From contig NZ_MSIE01000027.1 of assembly GCF_001921205.1 (NCBI RefSeq), forward strand, positions 36,585-100,584: a stretch of 64,000 nucleotides of DNA. The letters are read 5' to 3'. The stretch is from Actinophytocola xanthii. Its GTDB lineage: Bacteria > Actinomycetota > Actinomycetes > Mycobacteriales > Pseudonocardiaceae. The notes beneath the pieces were generated by a model that was not told the origin of the DNA, searched no databases, and saw only the letters and a list, made by a program, of their open reading frames with translations. Below are positions 18,032 to 26,275 of the stretch, piece by piece. The position numbers and the translations under genes are program-made. How positions within the stretch are numbered: position 1 is the stretch's first letter; every line of letters begins with the position of its first letter.

Positions 18032-18066
18032 CGTCCTCGCGCGGAGCACAGTGCTGGAAAAGCACA

Positions 18067-18096
18067 GTGCCGGCCGCCCGGGTGGGCGGCCGGCAC
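18067..18096. terminator. Bidirectional terminator between holA and rpsT
   Basis: Perfect 13-bp stem, 18067-18079 with 18084-18096, loop GGGT. It serves holA on the plus strand and rpsT on the minus strand. Confidence 0.85.
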
Positions 18097-18127
18097 CGTG
18101 GAACGCTCAGTGCGGGAGAAGCTCAGC

Positions 18128-18388
18128 TCAGAGCTGCTGGGCGCGCTTGGCCATCGCCGACTTCTTGTTGGCGGCCTGGTTGTCGTGGATCACGCCCTTG
18201 CTGGCGGCCTTGTCGAGCTTGCGGCTCGCGTCCTTCAGCAGCTCCACCGCCTTCTCCTTGTCGCCGGCCTCGGCCGCCTCGCGGAACTTGCGGATCGCCG
18301 TCTTCACCGAGGACTTGACCGCCTTGTTGCGCTGGCGCGCCTTCTCGTTCGTCTTGATGCGCTTGATCTGGGACTTGATGTTGGCCAC
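18128..18388 (-). CDS. rpsT: 30S ribosomal protein S20
   Basis: Small-subunit protein binding 16S rRNA. From GTG 18388 the product has 86 aa, begins [20 protein letters not shown] and ends in the [19 protein letters not shown] section typical of S20. AGGAG at 18400-18396 stands 7 nt upstream. Longer in-frame starts upstream would add non-conserved sequence and are rejected. The mRNA leader contains a three-helix structure (18422-18487). Confidence 0.97.
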   Translation of the reverse strand: MANIKSQIKRIKTNEKARQRNKAVKSSVKTAIRKFREAAEAGDKEKAVELLKDASRKLDKAASKGVIHDNQAANKKSAMAKRAQQL

Positions 18389-18421
18389 GGGAAGGCTCCT
18401 CGGGTATCGCTCGTAGAAGAT

Positions 18422-18501
18422 GTGTGCCGCGGTAGGTGTGGCCTCGCCTGCTCGGCGAGCTTCCTCCTGGGCGGAATGCCACACGGCACGAGGAACGATC
18501 C
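18422..18501 (-). promoter_or_regulatory. Promoter -10 and structured leader of rpsT
   Basis: On the minus strand TAGGAT (18501-18496) is a likely -10 box, putting the transcript start near 18489. Immediately after it three nested helices can form: GTGCCG/CGGCAC (18487-18482 with 18427-18422), GTGTGGC/GCCACAC (18482-18476 with 18440-18434; the outermost pair competes with helix 1), and CTCGCC/GGCGAG (18457-18452 with 18446-18441). A leader of this shape could let S20 regulate its own mRNA; that is inference. Confidence 0.45.
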
Positions 18502-18533
18502 TAACAGCGGGCTCGAGGCCGACCGGAGCTGCC

Positions 18534-18746
18534 TCACTCCTGGTCGTCGGGCTCGGCCTTGGGAGGACGGCCGCGGCGTGGGGGGCCACCGGCGTTGTCG
18601 GGTAGGCGTCCGGCCTGCGCCAGGGCCATGCGGAGGAGGAACTCGATCTGCGCGTTCGTGCTGCGCAGCTCGTCGCCTGCCCACCTGGTGACCGCGTCGT
18701 GGATCGCGGGGTCCAGCCGGAGCAGGATCTTCTTCCGTTCGGCCAC
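18534..18746 (-). CDS. Small ribbon-helix-helix (Arc-like) protein
   Basis: 70-aa basic/acidic protein: [20 protein letters not shown] resembles the beta-strand and first helix of ribbon-helix-helix DNA-binding domains, followed by [16 protein letters not shown] as helix 2, then a Pro/Arg/Gly-rich tail ending DDQE. It starts 6 bp after the SPFH gene ends, so the two form an operon. Arc-like proteins often bind palindromic operators as dimers; the palindrome 19728-19737 upstream of the operon is a natural candidate target (inference). No toxin gene is adjacent, so an antitoxin label is not supported. Confidence 0.75.
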   Translation of the reverse strand: MAERKKILLRLDPAIHDAVTRWAGDELRSTNAQIEFLLRMALAQAGRLPDNAGGPPRRGRPPKAEPDDQE

Positions 18747-18752
18747 GGGTCC

Positions 18753-19691
18753 TCAGTTGTACAGGGAACCGGCATTGACCACGGGCTGGGTGTCTCGGTC
18801 CCCGCACAGCACCACCAGCAGGTTGCTCACCATCGCCGCCTTGCGCTCCTCGTCCAGGTCCACCACCTCATGCTCGGCCAGCTGGTTCAGTGCCAGCTGC
18901 ACCATGCCGACCGCCCCCTCCACGATCCGCTGCCGTGCCGCCACGACCGCACCCGCCTGCTGGCGGCGCAGCATCGCACCGGCGATCTCCTGCGCGTACG
19001 CCAGGTGCGTGATCCGCGACTCGATCACCTCCACCCCGGCCGACTCCACCCTCGCCCCGATCTCCTCCGACAGCTGATCGGTGATCGCCGTCGTGTTCTG
19101 GCGCAGCGACAGCTGGTCCTCGCCGTGGGCGTCGTAGGGGTAGGACGTCGCGATGTGCCGGACCGCGGTCTCGGTCTGGATGTTCACGAACTCGATGTAG
19201 TCGTCCACCTCGAACACCGCCCGCGCGGTGTCGGTCACCCGCCACACCACCACCGCCGCGATCTCGATCGGGCTGCCGTCGGCGTCGTTGACCTTCGTCA
19301 CCGCGGTCTCGTGGTTGCGGATCCGGGTGGAGATCTTGCGCCGGAACGTGAACGGGTTGATCCATCGCAACCCGTCCTCCCGCACCGTCCCCACGTACCG
19401 GCCCAGGAACTGGATCACCTGTGCCTCACCGGGCGCGACCATGATCAGGCCCACCCCGACGACGCCCCCGCCCAGGATGGCCACGCTGCCGGCCACGACC
19501 AGCGCGACCGGCAGCGTGGTCTCCTCCCCACCCCGGACCAGGTCCAGCACCCCCACCAACACCAGCGCGATCCCCGCCAGCTCGAGCAGCACCGCGACGC
19601 CGAGCATCGGCATCCCCCCGGTGCCGAACGCCGGCCGCTCACGGATGTGCGGCGGCGGCATCGGTGTTTCGAACGATTCGAGCTGGCTCAT
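18753..19691 (-). CDS. SPFH (stomatin/prohibitin/flotillin) domain membrane protein
   Basis: 312-aa protein with two predicted membrane segments (about 28-52 and 60-83) followed directly by an SPFH/band-7 domain ([19 protein letters not shown] through [20 protein letters not shown]). SPFH proteins oligomerise into membrane microdomain scaffolds and often guard proteases or respond to membrane stress. There is no NfeD-type partner; the only companion is the small ribbon-helix-helix gene downstream. The start ATG 19691 lies about 35 bp from a GTGATATCAC palindrome shared with a divergent ABC exporter. Function in this organism is not known. Confidence 0.85.
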   Translation of the reverse strand: MSQLESFETPMPPPHIRERPAFGTGGMPMLGVAVLLELAGIALVLVGVLDLVRGGEETTLPVALVVAGSVAILGGGVVGVGLIMVAPGEAQVIQFLGRYVGTVREDGLRWINPFTFRRKISTRIRNHETAVTKVNDADGSPIEIAAVVVWRVTDTARAVFEVDDYIEFVNIQTETAVRHIATSYPYDAHGEDQLSLRQNTTAITDQLSEEIGARVESAGVEVIESRITHLAYAQEIAGAMLRRQQAGAVVAARQRIVEGAVGMVQLALNQLAEHEVVDLDEERKAAMVSNLLVVLCGDRDTQPVVNAGSLYN

Positions 19692-19720
19692 GGCGCCCCC
19701 TGCGGGTCGGTTCCGGTGAC

Positions 19721-19749
19721 TATCAAAGTGATATCACATTAAGTAGACT
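19721..19749. promoter_or_regulatory. Divergent promoter/operator between SPFH and ABC-exporter genes
   Basis: The perfect palindrome GTGATATCAC is at 19728-19737, inside an AT-rich stretch unlike its surroundings, and TATCA occurs twice in direct orientation (19721-19725, 19732-19736). On the plus strand TAGACT (19744-19749) ends 7 nt before the exporter ATG; on the minus strand GATAGT is a possible -10 for SPFH. The palindrome would fall in the spacer of both promoters, so one bound repressor could control both. Confidence 0.6.
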
Positions 19750-19756
19750 CAGCGCC

Positions 19757-20512
19757 ATGACCGACGCACTGGGGCTCACACGACTGCTCAAGCGGTTCGA
19801 CCGGACCGTCGCGGTCGACCACATCGACCTCTCCGTTCCCACCGGCTCCTTCTTCGGGCTCGTCGGCCCGAACGGGGCCGGCAAGACCACCACGCTCTCG
19901 ATGGCCGTCGGACTGCTGCGTCCCGACGCCGGCACCGCGCGCATCCTCGGCGTCGACGTCTGGGAGGACCCGTCGCGGGCCAAGGCACTGGTCGGCGTGC
20001 TGCCCGACGGCATGTCCCTGCCCGAGCGCCTCACCGGCGCCGAGCTGCTCACCTACCTCGGCCTGCTGCGCGGCCTGCCCGCCGCGACCGTGGCCGCCCG
20101 CGTCGACGAGCTGCTCACGGTCCTGGAGCTCGCCGACGCCCGCAACCGCCTGGTGATCGACTACTCGGCGGGCATGCGCAAGAAGATCGGGTTGGCCGCG
20201 GCCCTGCTGCACGCGCCGAAGCTGCTCGTGCTCGACGAGCCGTTCGAGGCTGTCGATCCCGTCTCGGCCGCCACCATCCGCACGATCCTGCAGCGCTTCG
20301 TCGCCGCTGGCGGCGCGGTGGTCCTGTCCAGCCACGTGATGGCGCTGGTCGAACAGCTGTGCTCGCACGTCGCCGTGATCAGCAGGGGCCGGGTGGTGGC
20401 GGCCGGGCCGGTGGCGCAGGTGCGCGGCGAGACCAGCCTCGAGGAGGCCTTCGTGCACATCGTGGGCGGGCGCACCGGTGGAACGGAGGGGCTGTCGTGG
20501 TTGGAGTCCTGA
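19757..20512 (+). CDS. ABC transporter ATP-binding protein
   Basis: 251-aa ABC ATPase: Walker A GPNGAGKT at 37-44, signature region YSAGMRKKIGLAAAL (SAGM in place of canonical SGGQ), Walker B LLVLDEPF, and the H-loop in VVLSSHVM. The order and the downstream large membrane protein suggest an exporter of the CcmA/NatA type. ATG 19757 is 7 nt after TAGACT, so the message is probably leaderless. The 3' end overlaps the permease gene by 16 bp. Substrate unknown. Confidence 0.92.
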   Translation: MTDALGLTRLLKRFDRTVAVDHIDLSVPTGSFFGLVGPNGAGKTTTLSMAVGLLRPDAGTARILGVDVWEDPSRAKALVGVLPDGMSLPERLTGAELLTYLGLLRGLPAATVAARVDELLTVLELADARNRLVIDYSAGMRKKIGLAAALLHAPKLLVLDEPFEAVDPVSAATIRTILQRFVAAGGAVVLSSHVMALVEQLCSHVAVISRGRVVAAGPVAQVRGETSLEEAFVHIVGGRTGGTEGLSWLES

Positions 20513-22053
20513 TCCGGATGAAGTGGCGGGTGCTGCGGCACTCGCTGCGTGGCAAGGAGGCCGTGCTCACCGTCGGCGGCGCGATCCTGGGGCTGCTCGC
20601 GGCGGTGCTCACCGTTCTTGTCGCAGCAGCCGACTTCCCCACCCCCGGCGTCGACACCGACGTGCTCGCCGGGCTGCTCCTGCTCTGGACCCTGGGGTGG
20701 CTGTTCGCCCCGCTGTTCACCGGCGGTGGGGACGAGACCCTGCGCCCGGAGCACTTCGCCCTGCTCCCGTTCACCCCGCGGCAGCTGGCCGCGGGCCTGC
20801 TCGGAGCGGCCTTCCTCGGGGTGCCGGCGATCGTCACCGCGCTCGCGTTCTGCGCCCTGGTCGTGCACGCCGCCGGCTCCCTGCCGGCGGTCGTGGTCGC
20901 CGTCCTGGCACTGCCGCTGCAGCTGGCGCTGGCGGTGCTGCTGTCCCGGGTGGCGATGGCGGGACTCGGCGCGGCGCTCCAGTCCCGCCGTGGCCGCGAC
21001 CTCGGCGTGCTGCTCGCTGCCCTGGTCGGGGTGATGGTCTTCTTCGCCCAGGCGCTCGTCCAGACGCTGGGGCCGGTGGTGGTCGACGGGGACTCACCGG
21101 CCCTGACGGCCGTGCTGCGCTGGGTGCCCTCGGGCTGGGGGCCGGTCGCGGTGGACGCCGCCGGGCGCGGGGAGTGGCCGCTGGTGCTTGCCGCCCTCGC
21201 CGGGCTGGTCGTGCTCGGCGGCGGGTTGCTCGCGGTCTGGGGGGTGCTGCTGCACCGACGCACCACTCGGGTCCCGGTCAACGTGGGCCCCTCGGCCCGC
21301 GGGAGCGGGTCCGTCGCGCGCCGGCTGCCCGCCACGCCGGTCGGCGCCGTCGTGGCCAAGGAGCTGCGTACCTGGTTTCGCGACCCGCGCCGGCGGGTGG
21401 CGCTGCTGTCCGCGGTGATCGTCGCCCTGGTCGCCTCGGTGCCGCCGGCCCTGCAGGGCGAGGGCGGCGGGGGGATCCCCTTCACGGGGCTCGTGGTGAT
21501 GACGGTGGGCTGCCTGCTCGCCGGAAACCTGTACGGGATGGACGGCAGCGCCCTGTGGCTCACGCTGGTCACGCCGGAGGCGGCCGCGGCCGACGTGCGC
21601 GGGCGGCAGCTGGCCTGGCTGCTGCTGATCACGCCGGTGGCCGCTGTGCTGGTCGTCGTGCTGCCCGCGCTCACCGAGCCGGCCACGTACCCCTGGGTGC
21701 TCGCGCTCGCGCCGGCCCTGGCCGGCGGCGGGTCCGGGCTGGTCGTCCTGCTGTCGGTGTTCACCGCCTACCCGCTGCCCGACCAGCGCGCGAACCCGTT
21801 CTCGGCCGGCAACAACCCGGGCCTGCTGCGGGTCCTGCTCCAGCTGGCGATCACGCTGCTGCTGGCCGTGGTCGCCCTGCCCGTGGTGGCGGTGGTGTGG
21901 CTGGGTTCCGGGGTGGCACCCCTGGAGTGGCTCGGCGTGCCGACGGGGGTCGCGGTGGGCGTGCTCTGTTGGTGGTGGTGGGGCCGGATCGCGGCCCGGC
22001 GGCTCGCCGAGCGGGGACCGGAGCTGCTCGCGGTCGTGGCCAAGCACGTGTGA
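20497..22053 (+). CDS. ABC transporter permease
   Basis: 518-aa polytopic membrane protein with about ten to twelve hydrophobic segments and no soluble domain. GTG 20497 is chosen because GGAGGG (20485-20490) lies 6 nt upstream; the start falls within the end of the ATPase gene, indicating translational coupling. Together they form a two-gene exporter. I do not recognise the substrate class. Downstream lies a GC-rich imperfect hairpin around 22067-22102 that may terminate the transcript. Confidence 0.85.
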   Translation: MVGVLIRMKWRVLRHSLRGKEAVLTVGGAILGLLAAVLTVLVAAADFPTPGVDTDVLAGLLLLWTLGWLFAPLFTGGGDETLRPEHFALLPFTPRQLAAGLLGAAFLGVPAIVTALAFCALVVHAAGSLPAVVVAVLALPLQLALAVLLSRVAMAGLGAALQSRRGRDLGVLLAALVGVMVFFAQALVQTLGPVVVDGDSPALTAVLRWVPSGWGPVAVDAAGRGEWPLVLAALAGLVVLGGGLLAVWGVLLHRRTTRVPVNVGPSARGSGSVARRLPATPVGAVVAKELRTWFRDPRRRVALLSAVIVALVASVPPALQGEGGGGIPFTGLVVMTVGCLLAGNLYGMDGSALWLTLVTPEAAAADVRGRQLAWLLLITPVAAVLVVVLPALTEPATYPWVLALAPALAGGGSGLVVLLSVFTAYPLPDQRANPFSAGNNPGLLRVLLQLAITLLLAVVALPVVAVVWLGSGVAPLEWLGVPTGVAVGVLCWWWWGRIAARRLAERGPELLAVVAKHV

Positions 22054-22373
22054 GCCGGCTGGGCCAGCTCCCGGGCCGGTCGGACTCCGGCCGGCCGGGG
22101 AGCCGCTCGTGTTGGGTGGCTCGGGGAGGGCCGGCGGCTGTGCGGGTGACCCTCACCGAGGTGGCTCCGGGTGGATGGGTTGCGCTGTGTGGTGGCGTCG
22201 GCCGGCGTGTTCGTCGGGGTGGGTGAGGGCAGTGGTACTCCGCCAGGAGTACGCCGCCACCCGCGTGCTACCGCCGTACGCGTAGACGAGATCTCGCCGA
22301 GCGTCCGACGCGTACGCCGCTGATCGCGGCGACCATGGGGTTACCGGAGAACCCGATGGGAGAGCGACACACG
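22054..22373. promoter_or_regulatory. Intergenic region with nested palindromes upstream of a secreted-protein gene
   Basis: No gene seen in about 320 bp. Three sites stand out. An imperfect GC-rich hairpin near 22067-22102 may end the ABC operon. GTACTCC-GCCA-GGAGTAC (22235-22252) is a perfect 7-bp inverted repeat. A further repeat pairs CGTACGCGT (22275-22283) with ACGCGTACG (22308-22316), and CGAGATCTCG (22287-22296), itself a perfect palindrome, lies between its arms. The last two look like operators for the downstream gene; the first of them has the shape of a response-regulator site (guess). Confidence 0.45.
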
Positions 22374-22901
22374 ATGAGCGACAAGTCCAGGCGTCTTGGC
22401 TGGCGCATCGGCCTCGGGGTGGCCGTTGCCGCCGTGGTGAGCGTCGGCGCCTTCGGGATCGCGGCCGCCGCCTCGAACGAGCAGCCCTCGAACGAACCAG
22501 CACCGACCGAGGAGCACGACGGCCCGCCGTGGGCCGGGCACGACCGGGGCGACTGGGGAGGCGGCCCCTGGGGCGGCGCCGGCCTGTTCCAGGCCCTCGA
22601 GGACCTGAACGTCGAGGACCTCTCCCACGCCGAGATCGTCCTCGCCACCGAGGGCGGCGGCTCCACCACGATGCTCGTCCAGAAGGGCACCGTCACCTCG
22701 GTCAACGGCACCTCCCTCGCCGTGCGCAGCGTCGACGGCTTCACCGAGACCTACGCCGTGGACGGCAGGACCACCGTGAACGGGGACGACAAGATCGGCA
22801 CCGTCGCCAAGGACGAGCAGGTGGTGGTGCTGGCTCCGGAGGGCGGCGCGAACCCCACGGCGCGCACCGTCCTCGACCTCACCGACCTCGGCTGGAAGTA
22901 A
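22374..22901 (+). CDS. Membrane-anchored or secreted protein, DUF5666-like
   Basis: 175-aa protein with a hydrophobic segment at about 11-33 (signal peptide or anchor), a charged linker rich in Glu, Pro, Trp and Gly, and a C-terminal beta-rich part (KGTVTSVNGTSLAVRSVDG, then a DKIGTVAKDEQVVVLAP segment) that resembles small OB-like DUF5666 domains. ATG 22374 has GGGAGA (22358-22363) 10 nt upstream and is preferred to an in-frame ATG at 22335. Located outside the membrane if the topology is right. Function unknown. Confidence 0.7.
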   Translation: MSDKSRRLGWRIGLGVAVAAVVSVGAFGIAAAASNEQPSNEPAPTEEHDGPPWAGHDRGDWGGGPWGGAGLFQALEDLNVEDLSHAEIVLATEGGGSTTMLVQKGTVTSVNGTSLAVRSVDGFTETYAVDGRTTVNGDDKIGTVAKDEQVVVLAPEGGANPTARTVLDLTDLGWK

Positions 22902-23023
22902 TCCCTTCCCCGCGACCGAACCCGATCGACGCCTTCCCGACGCCACCCGCGCCGGGAAGGCGTTCTCCCGTCTGGCGAGGTTTTCTCCGACTCCTATCGA
23001 CATCCTTCGAACCGGCGGTGCGC

Positions 23024-23290
23024 ATGGACGAGCGGGTCTACGACGTGGCCTTCGCGCTGGCCTCCCGGGGGCGCCTCGCCGTGCTGCGCGTGCTCGCCGA
23101 CGGCAACGCCTCGCTCGGCGAGCTGGTCGCCCGCACGGGCACCGCCGAGGTGCTCGACCACCTCGAGGAGCTCGGGGAGTCGGGCCTGGTCAGCGCCGGG
23201 ATCGACGGGCGATACGGGTTGGCCTCGGTGGACGTGGCGGTCCTCATCCGCGCGCTGGAGACCGTCGCCGGGGCTAAAGATGAGTCATGA
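23024..23290 (+). CDS. Small winged-helix (ArsR-like) protein
   Basis: 88-aa protein with a helix-turn-helix pattern: RLAVLRVLADGNASLGELVA, then LDHLEELGESGLVSAG and a wing-like RYGLASVD. It lacks obvious metal-binding cysteines, so a metal sensor is unlikely. The start is uncertain because no clear ribosome-binding site is visible; GTG 23018 would add two residues. It overlaps the methyltransferase gene by 4 bp and heads a four-gene run ending with ccdA. Confidence 0.65.
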   Translation: MDERVYDVAFALASRGRLAVLRVLADGNASLGELVARTGTAEVLDHLEELGESGLVSAGIDGRYGLASVDVAVLIRALETVAGAKDES

Positions 23291-23970
23291 GCACCTGGGC
23301 CACGGCCGCCGGGCGGGTACCCGGCGCCGTCTACGACTTCGGCGTGCAGCGGCCGTGGCTGGCCGTACCCGCCGGGTGGCTGCTGTGGGGCACCGACGTC
23401 CGACACCTCCACCGCACGGTCCGCGGGCTCGCCGACCTGCCCGCCGGTAGCTCCGTCCTGGACGTGCCCTGCGGGGGCGGGATCGCCCTGCGCGGGCTGC
23501 GCCGTGGCCAGGACGTCCGGTACGTCGGCGCGGACGTGTCCCCGGCGATGCTGGCCCGGACCCGGCGCCTGGCCGCGAGGTCATGGACGACCGGGGTCGC
23601 GCTGGCCAGGGCGGACCTCACCCGCCTGCCGTTCGCGACCGGCGCGTTCGACAGCTGCCTGTGCCTGAACGGGCTGCACTGCCTGCCCGACCCGGCGCGG
23701 GCGGTGCGCGAGCTGGCCCGGTGCCTGCGCCCGGGCGGGCGCCTCGTCGGGGACCTGGTCGTCTCCGGCGCCGGGGTGCGCCAGGACCTCGCGCTCGCCG
23801 TGCTGCGCCGCCTGGGGCTGTTCGGTCCGGGCGGCACACCCGCCGATCTCGGTGGCTGGCTGGCCGCGGCCCACCTGCGGGTGGACCGGATCCTGCGGTC
23901 CGGCGCGGTCGTGCACTTCGTCGCGACCAGACGCGGCACGCGGCATGATGGGCCCCGCGACGAGAGCTGA
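23287..23970 (+). CDS. Class I SAM-dependent methyltransferase
   Basis: 227 aa. Motif I VLDVPCGGG lies near residue 60, motif II acidic residue in VGADVSPAM, and a later LRPGGRLVGDLVV strand as in UbiE/COQ5-type enzymes. An N-terminal hydrophobic patch (RPWLAVPAGWLLWG) may dock to the membrane. ATG 23287 overlaps the regulator gene stop; the thioredoxin lipoprotein follows after 15 bp. Substrate not deducible. Confidence 0.85.
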   Translation: MSTWATAAGRVPGAVYDFGVQRPWLAVPAGWLLWGTDVRHLHRTVRGLADLPAGSSVLDVPCGGGIALRGLRRGQDVRYVGADVSPAMLARTRRLAARSWTTGVALARADLTRLPFATGAFDSCLCLNGLHCLPDPARAVRELARCLRPGGRLVGDLVVSGAGVRQDLALAVLRRLGLFGPGGTPADLGGWLAAAHLRVDRILRSGAVVHFVATRRGTRHDGPRDES

Positions 23971-23985
23971 CCCGGAGGTGTGGCC

Positions 23986-24570
23986 ATGACCCGCGCGGCG
24001 CTGGTGGCGAGCGGCCTGGCGGTGGCACTGCTGCTCACTGCCTGCGGCGGCGAGCAACGCGAGGCCGGTCCGGAGGCGCCCGCGCCCACGAGCACCGCAC
24101 CGGCGACCACGGGGGCGGCGAAGCCCGCGCCGGCGCCGGACGCCGTCTCCGAGCCGCCCGCCCCGGAGGAGGTCCCCGAGCTGCTGCGGTTCGAGGCCAA
24201 GACCCTCGACGGCCACGTCTTCCACGGCGCCGACCTGCTGGGCGGGCCCGCCGTGCTCTGGTTCTGGGCGCCGTGGTGCCCGACCTGCCAGGCCGAGGCG
24301 CCCACGATCGCCCAGGCGGCACGCACCGGCGGGGCGCGTTTCGTCGGCGTCGCCGCGCAGGACGAGGTCCCCGCGATGCGGGAGTTCGTCGACCAGTACG
24401 GGCTCGACGGCTTCACCCACCTCGCCGACGAGGATCTCGCGGTCTGGAACCGGTTCGAGGTCGCCTACCAGCCGGCCTACGCCTTCGTCGACTCTCGCGG
24501 CGAGGTCACCGTCGAGACCGAGCTGCTCGAGCCCGAGGAGCTGCTCGCCCGGGTTCGTGCCCTGCGCTGA
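23986..24570 (+). CDS. Thioredoxin-like (TlpA/DsbE-type) lipoprotein
   Basis: 194-aa exported redoxin. Lipobox LLTAC places the lipidated cysteine at 20, followed by a Pro/Ala-rich linker to about 65, then a thioredoxin fold with the redox pair WCPTC (C98, C101) and a cis-proline segment VAYQPAYAFVD. ATG 23986 is 7 nt after GGAGG; a GTG six bases earlier is less well spaced. With the CcdA gene overlapping its stop it forms an extracytoplasmic thiol-redox pair comparable to the mycobacterial MPT53/CcdA-like locus. Confidence 0.88.
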   Translation: MTRAALVASGLAVALLLTACGGEQREAGPEAPAPTSTAPATTGAAKPAPAPDAVSEPPAPEEVPELLRFEAKTLDGHVFHGADLLGGPAVLWFWAPWCPTCQAEAPTIAQAARTGGARFVGVAAQDEVPAMREFVDQYGLDGFTHLADEDLAVWNRFEVAYQPAYAFVDSRGEVTVETELLEPEELLARVRALR

Positions 24571-25385
24571 TGGGGGGTGACCTGGCCTTCGCGCTTGGGG
24601 CGGGCATGCTCGCGGCGGTGAACCCCTGCGGTTTCGCGATGCTGCCCGGGTACCTGGCCCTGGTCGCCGGGGACCGCCCGGCGCGGGCGCTCGCCGCCAG
24701 CGGCGTGATGACCGCCGGGTTCGTCGCCGTGTTCGGGGTGTTCGGGCTGCTCACCGCGCCGCTCGCGGCAGCGCTGCAGCGCTGGCTGCCCCTGGTGACC
24801 GTGCTGGTGGGTCTCCTCCTGGTGGTGCTCGGGGTACTGCTGCTGGCCGGTCGGGAGCTGCGCGTGCTGGTGCCGAGCCCGGTGGGGGGAGCGCCCGGCA
24901 CGCGGCTGGTCTCGATGCTCGGCTACGGGGTGGCGTTCGCGGTGGCGTCGCTGTCCTGCTCGATCGGGCCGTTCCTGGCGGCGGCGGGGGTCGCCGTCCG
25001 GGCCGGCTCGCTGTTCGCGTTCGGCGCCTACGCGCTGGGCATGGGGCTGGTCGTCGCGGTGCTCGCGGTCGCGACGGCGCTGGCCGGCACCGCCCTGGTC
25101 GGCGCCCTCCAGCGGGCACTGCCGTACGTCACCAGGGCCGGTGGGGCGTTGCTCGTGCTGACCGGGGCCTACGTGGGCTACTACGGGTTCCACGAGCTGC
25201 GCGTGCTGCACCTCGGCGGGTCCCCGGGGGACCCGGTGCTGGGGGCCGTGGGCGAGGCGCAGGCGGAGCTCGCCGACCTGCTGCTCGCGGTCGGGCCGGT
25301 GCCGCTCGTGGTCACGCTGCTGGTGCTGCTCGCGGTGCTGCTCGGGCTGGCCGTCGTGCTCCGCCGCCGGCTCCGCGCTCGTTGA
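24570..25385 (+). CDS. CcdA-type thiol-disulfide transmembrane electron carrier
   Basis: 271-aa membrane protein with six or more helices. The two redox cysteines of the family are present in NPCGFAMLPGYL (near residue 19) and SLSCSIGPFL (near residue 130). It passes electrons from cytoplasmic thioredoxin to extracytoplasmic partners, here presumably the lipoprotein encoded immediately upstream (TGATG overlap). The C-terminal region continues with further hydrophobic segments and a basic end. Confidence 0.9.
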   Translation: MGGDLAFALGAGMLAAVNPCGFAMLPGYLALVAGDRPARALAASGVMTAGFVAVFGVFGLLTAPLAAALQRWLPLVTVLVGLLLVVLGVLLLAGRELRVLVPSPVGGAPGTRLVSMLGYGVAFAVASLSCSIGPFLAAAGVAVRAGSLFAFGAYALGMGLVVAVLAVATALAGTALVGALQRALPYVTRAGGALLVLTGAYVGYYGFHELRVLHLGGSPGDPVLGAVGEAQAELADLLLAVGPVPLVVTLLVLLAVLLGLAVVLRRRLRAR

Positions 25386-25460
25386 CGCCTCGTGTCGATC
25401 TCCCCCGCAAGGCTGGTCGCCAGGTCCCTCGTCCGGGTAGTTTGAGCGGGAGCAGTAATC

Positions 25461-25478
25461 GGTAAGGGCAGCCTTACC
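25461..25478. promoter_or_regulatory. DtxR/IdeR-type iron box
   Basis: GGTAAGG and CCTTACC (25461-25467, 25472-25478) form a perfect 7-bp inverted repeat around GCAG, and the 19-mer matches the TTAGGTTAGSCTAACCTAA consensus at most positions. It lies 22 bp upstream of the heme oxygenase GTG, so iron-loaded DtxR/IdeR should repress the gene. Confidence 0.8.
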
Positions 25479-25500
25479 TTGACGAGAGACGGGTGGCGAC

Positions 25501-26187
25501 GTGGTTCTGTCCGATGAGCGCCAGCCCGCCGAGCCCCTGTCCGCGCGGCTGAAGAACGCGACGCGGGAGGAGCACGAGCGGACCGAGTCCGCACCGTTCG
25601 TCGCGGCGCTGCTCGACGGGCGCCTCCACCGCGACGCCTACACCGCGTTGCTCGGCCAGAGCTACCTGTTCTACCGGGTGCTCGAGGAGGCGGGCGAGGC
25701 CTGGCGCGGGGACGCGGTCGTGGGTCCGTTCGTCTCCGACGACCTGGTCCGCTGCGGCGCGCTCGAGGCCGACCTCGAGTGGCTGGCCGGTCCGGGGTGG
25801 CGCGAGGGGCTCGACCCGTTGCCGGCCACCCGCCGGTACGCAGACCGGCTGCGTGCGGTGTGCTTCGACTCCGCCAGCGCGTTCCTCGCCCACCACTACA
25901 CCCGCTACCTGGGTGACCTGTCCGGCGGCCAGATCATCCGCCGCCGGCTCCGCTCGGTCTACGACCTCACCACCGACGGCGTCCGCTTCTACGTGTTCGA
26001 CCGGGTGGCGAAGCCAAAGCTGTTCAAGGACCGCTACCGGGAGCTGCTGGACGGCCTGCCGTGGGACGCCCACGAACAGGAGAACCTGCTGGCCGAGGCG
26101 AACGAGGCGTTCCGGCTCAACCGAGGGGTGTTCGACGACCTCGGCAAGGCGCTCGAGGTCGGCTGGACCGGCTCCCGCAGCGCCTGA
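25501..26187 (+). CDS. Heme oxygenase (biliverdin-producing)
   Basis: Opens heme to biliverdin, CO and ferrous iron, releasing iron for growth. The 228-aa product carries the proximal heme ligand His25 in ATREEHERTE, and the distal helix segment YTRYLGDLSGGQIIRR with its conserved glycines. Length is typical of bacterial HmuO-type enzymes. The iron box just upstream fits the expected iron-starvation induction. No heme transporter genes are in the window. GTG start; ribosome-binding site is weak (GGGTGG). Confidence 0.93.
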   Translation: MVLSDERQPAEPLSARLKNATREEHERTESAPFVAALLDGRLHRDAYTALLGQSYLFYRVLEEAGEAWRGDAVVGPFVSDDLVRCGALEADLEWLAGPGWREGLDPLPATRRYADRLRAVCFDSASAFLAHHYTRYLGDLSGGQIIRRRLRSVYDLTTDGVRFYVFDRVAKPKLFKDRYRELLDGLPWDAHEQENLLAEANEAFRLNRGVFDDLGKALEVGWTGSRSA

Positions 26188-26275
26188 CTCGCCCAGGGTG
26201 TCACCGGTGCCGCCCCGAGCACCGGAGCCGGCATGGGACGATGTGTCGTATCCGCATGACACCCGAGGAACCTGA

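Noticed and set aside
18534..18746. Toxin-antitoxin interpretation of the ribbon-helix-helix gene
   Set aside because: No toxin candidate adjacent; the partner is a 312-aa SPFH protein.
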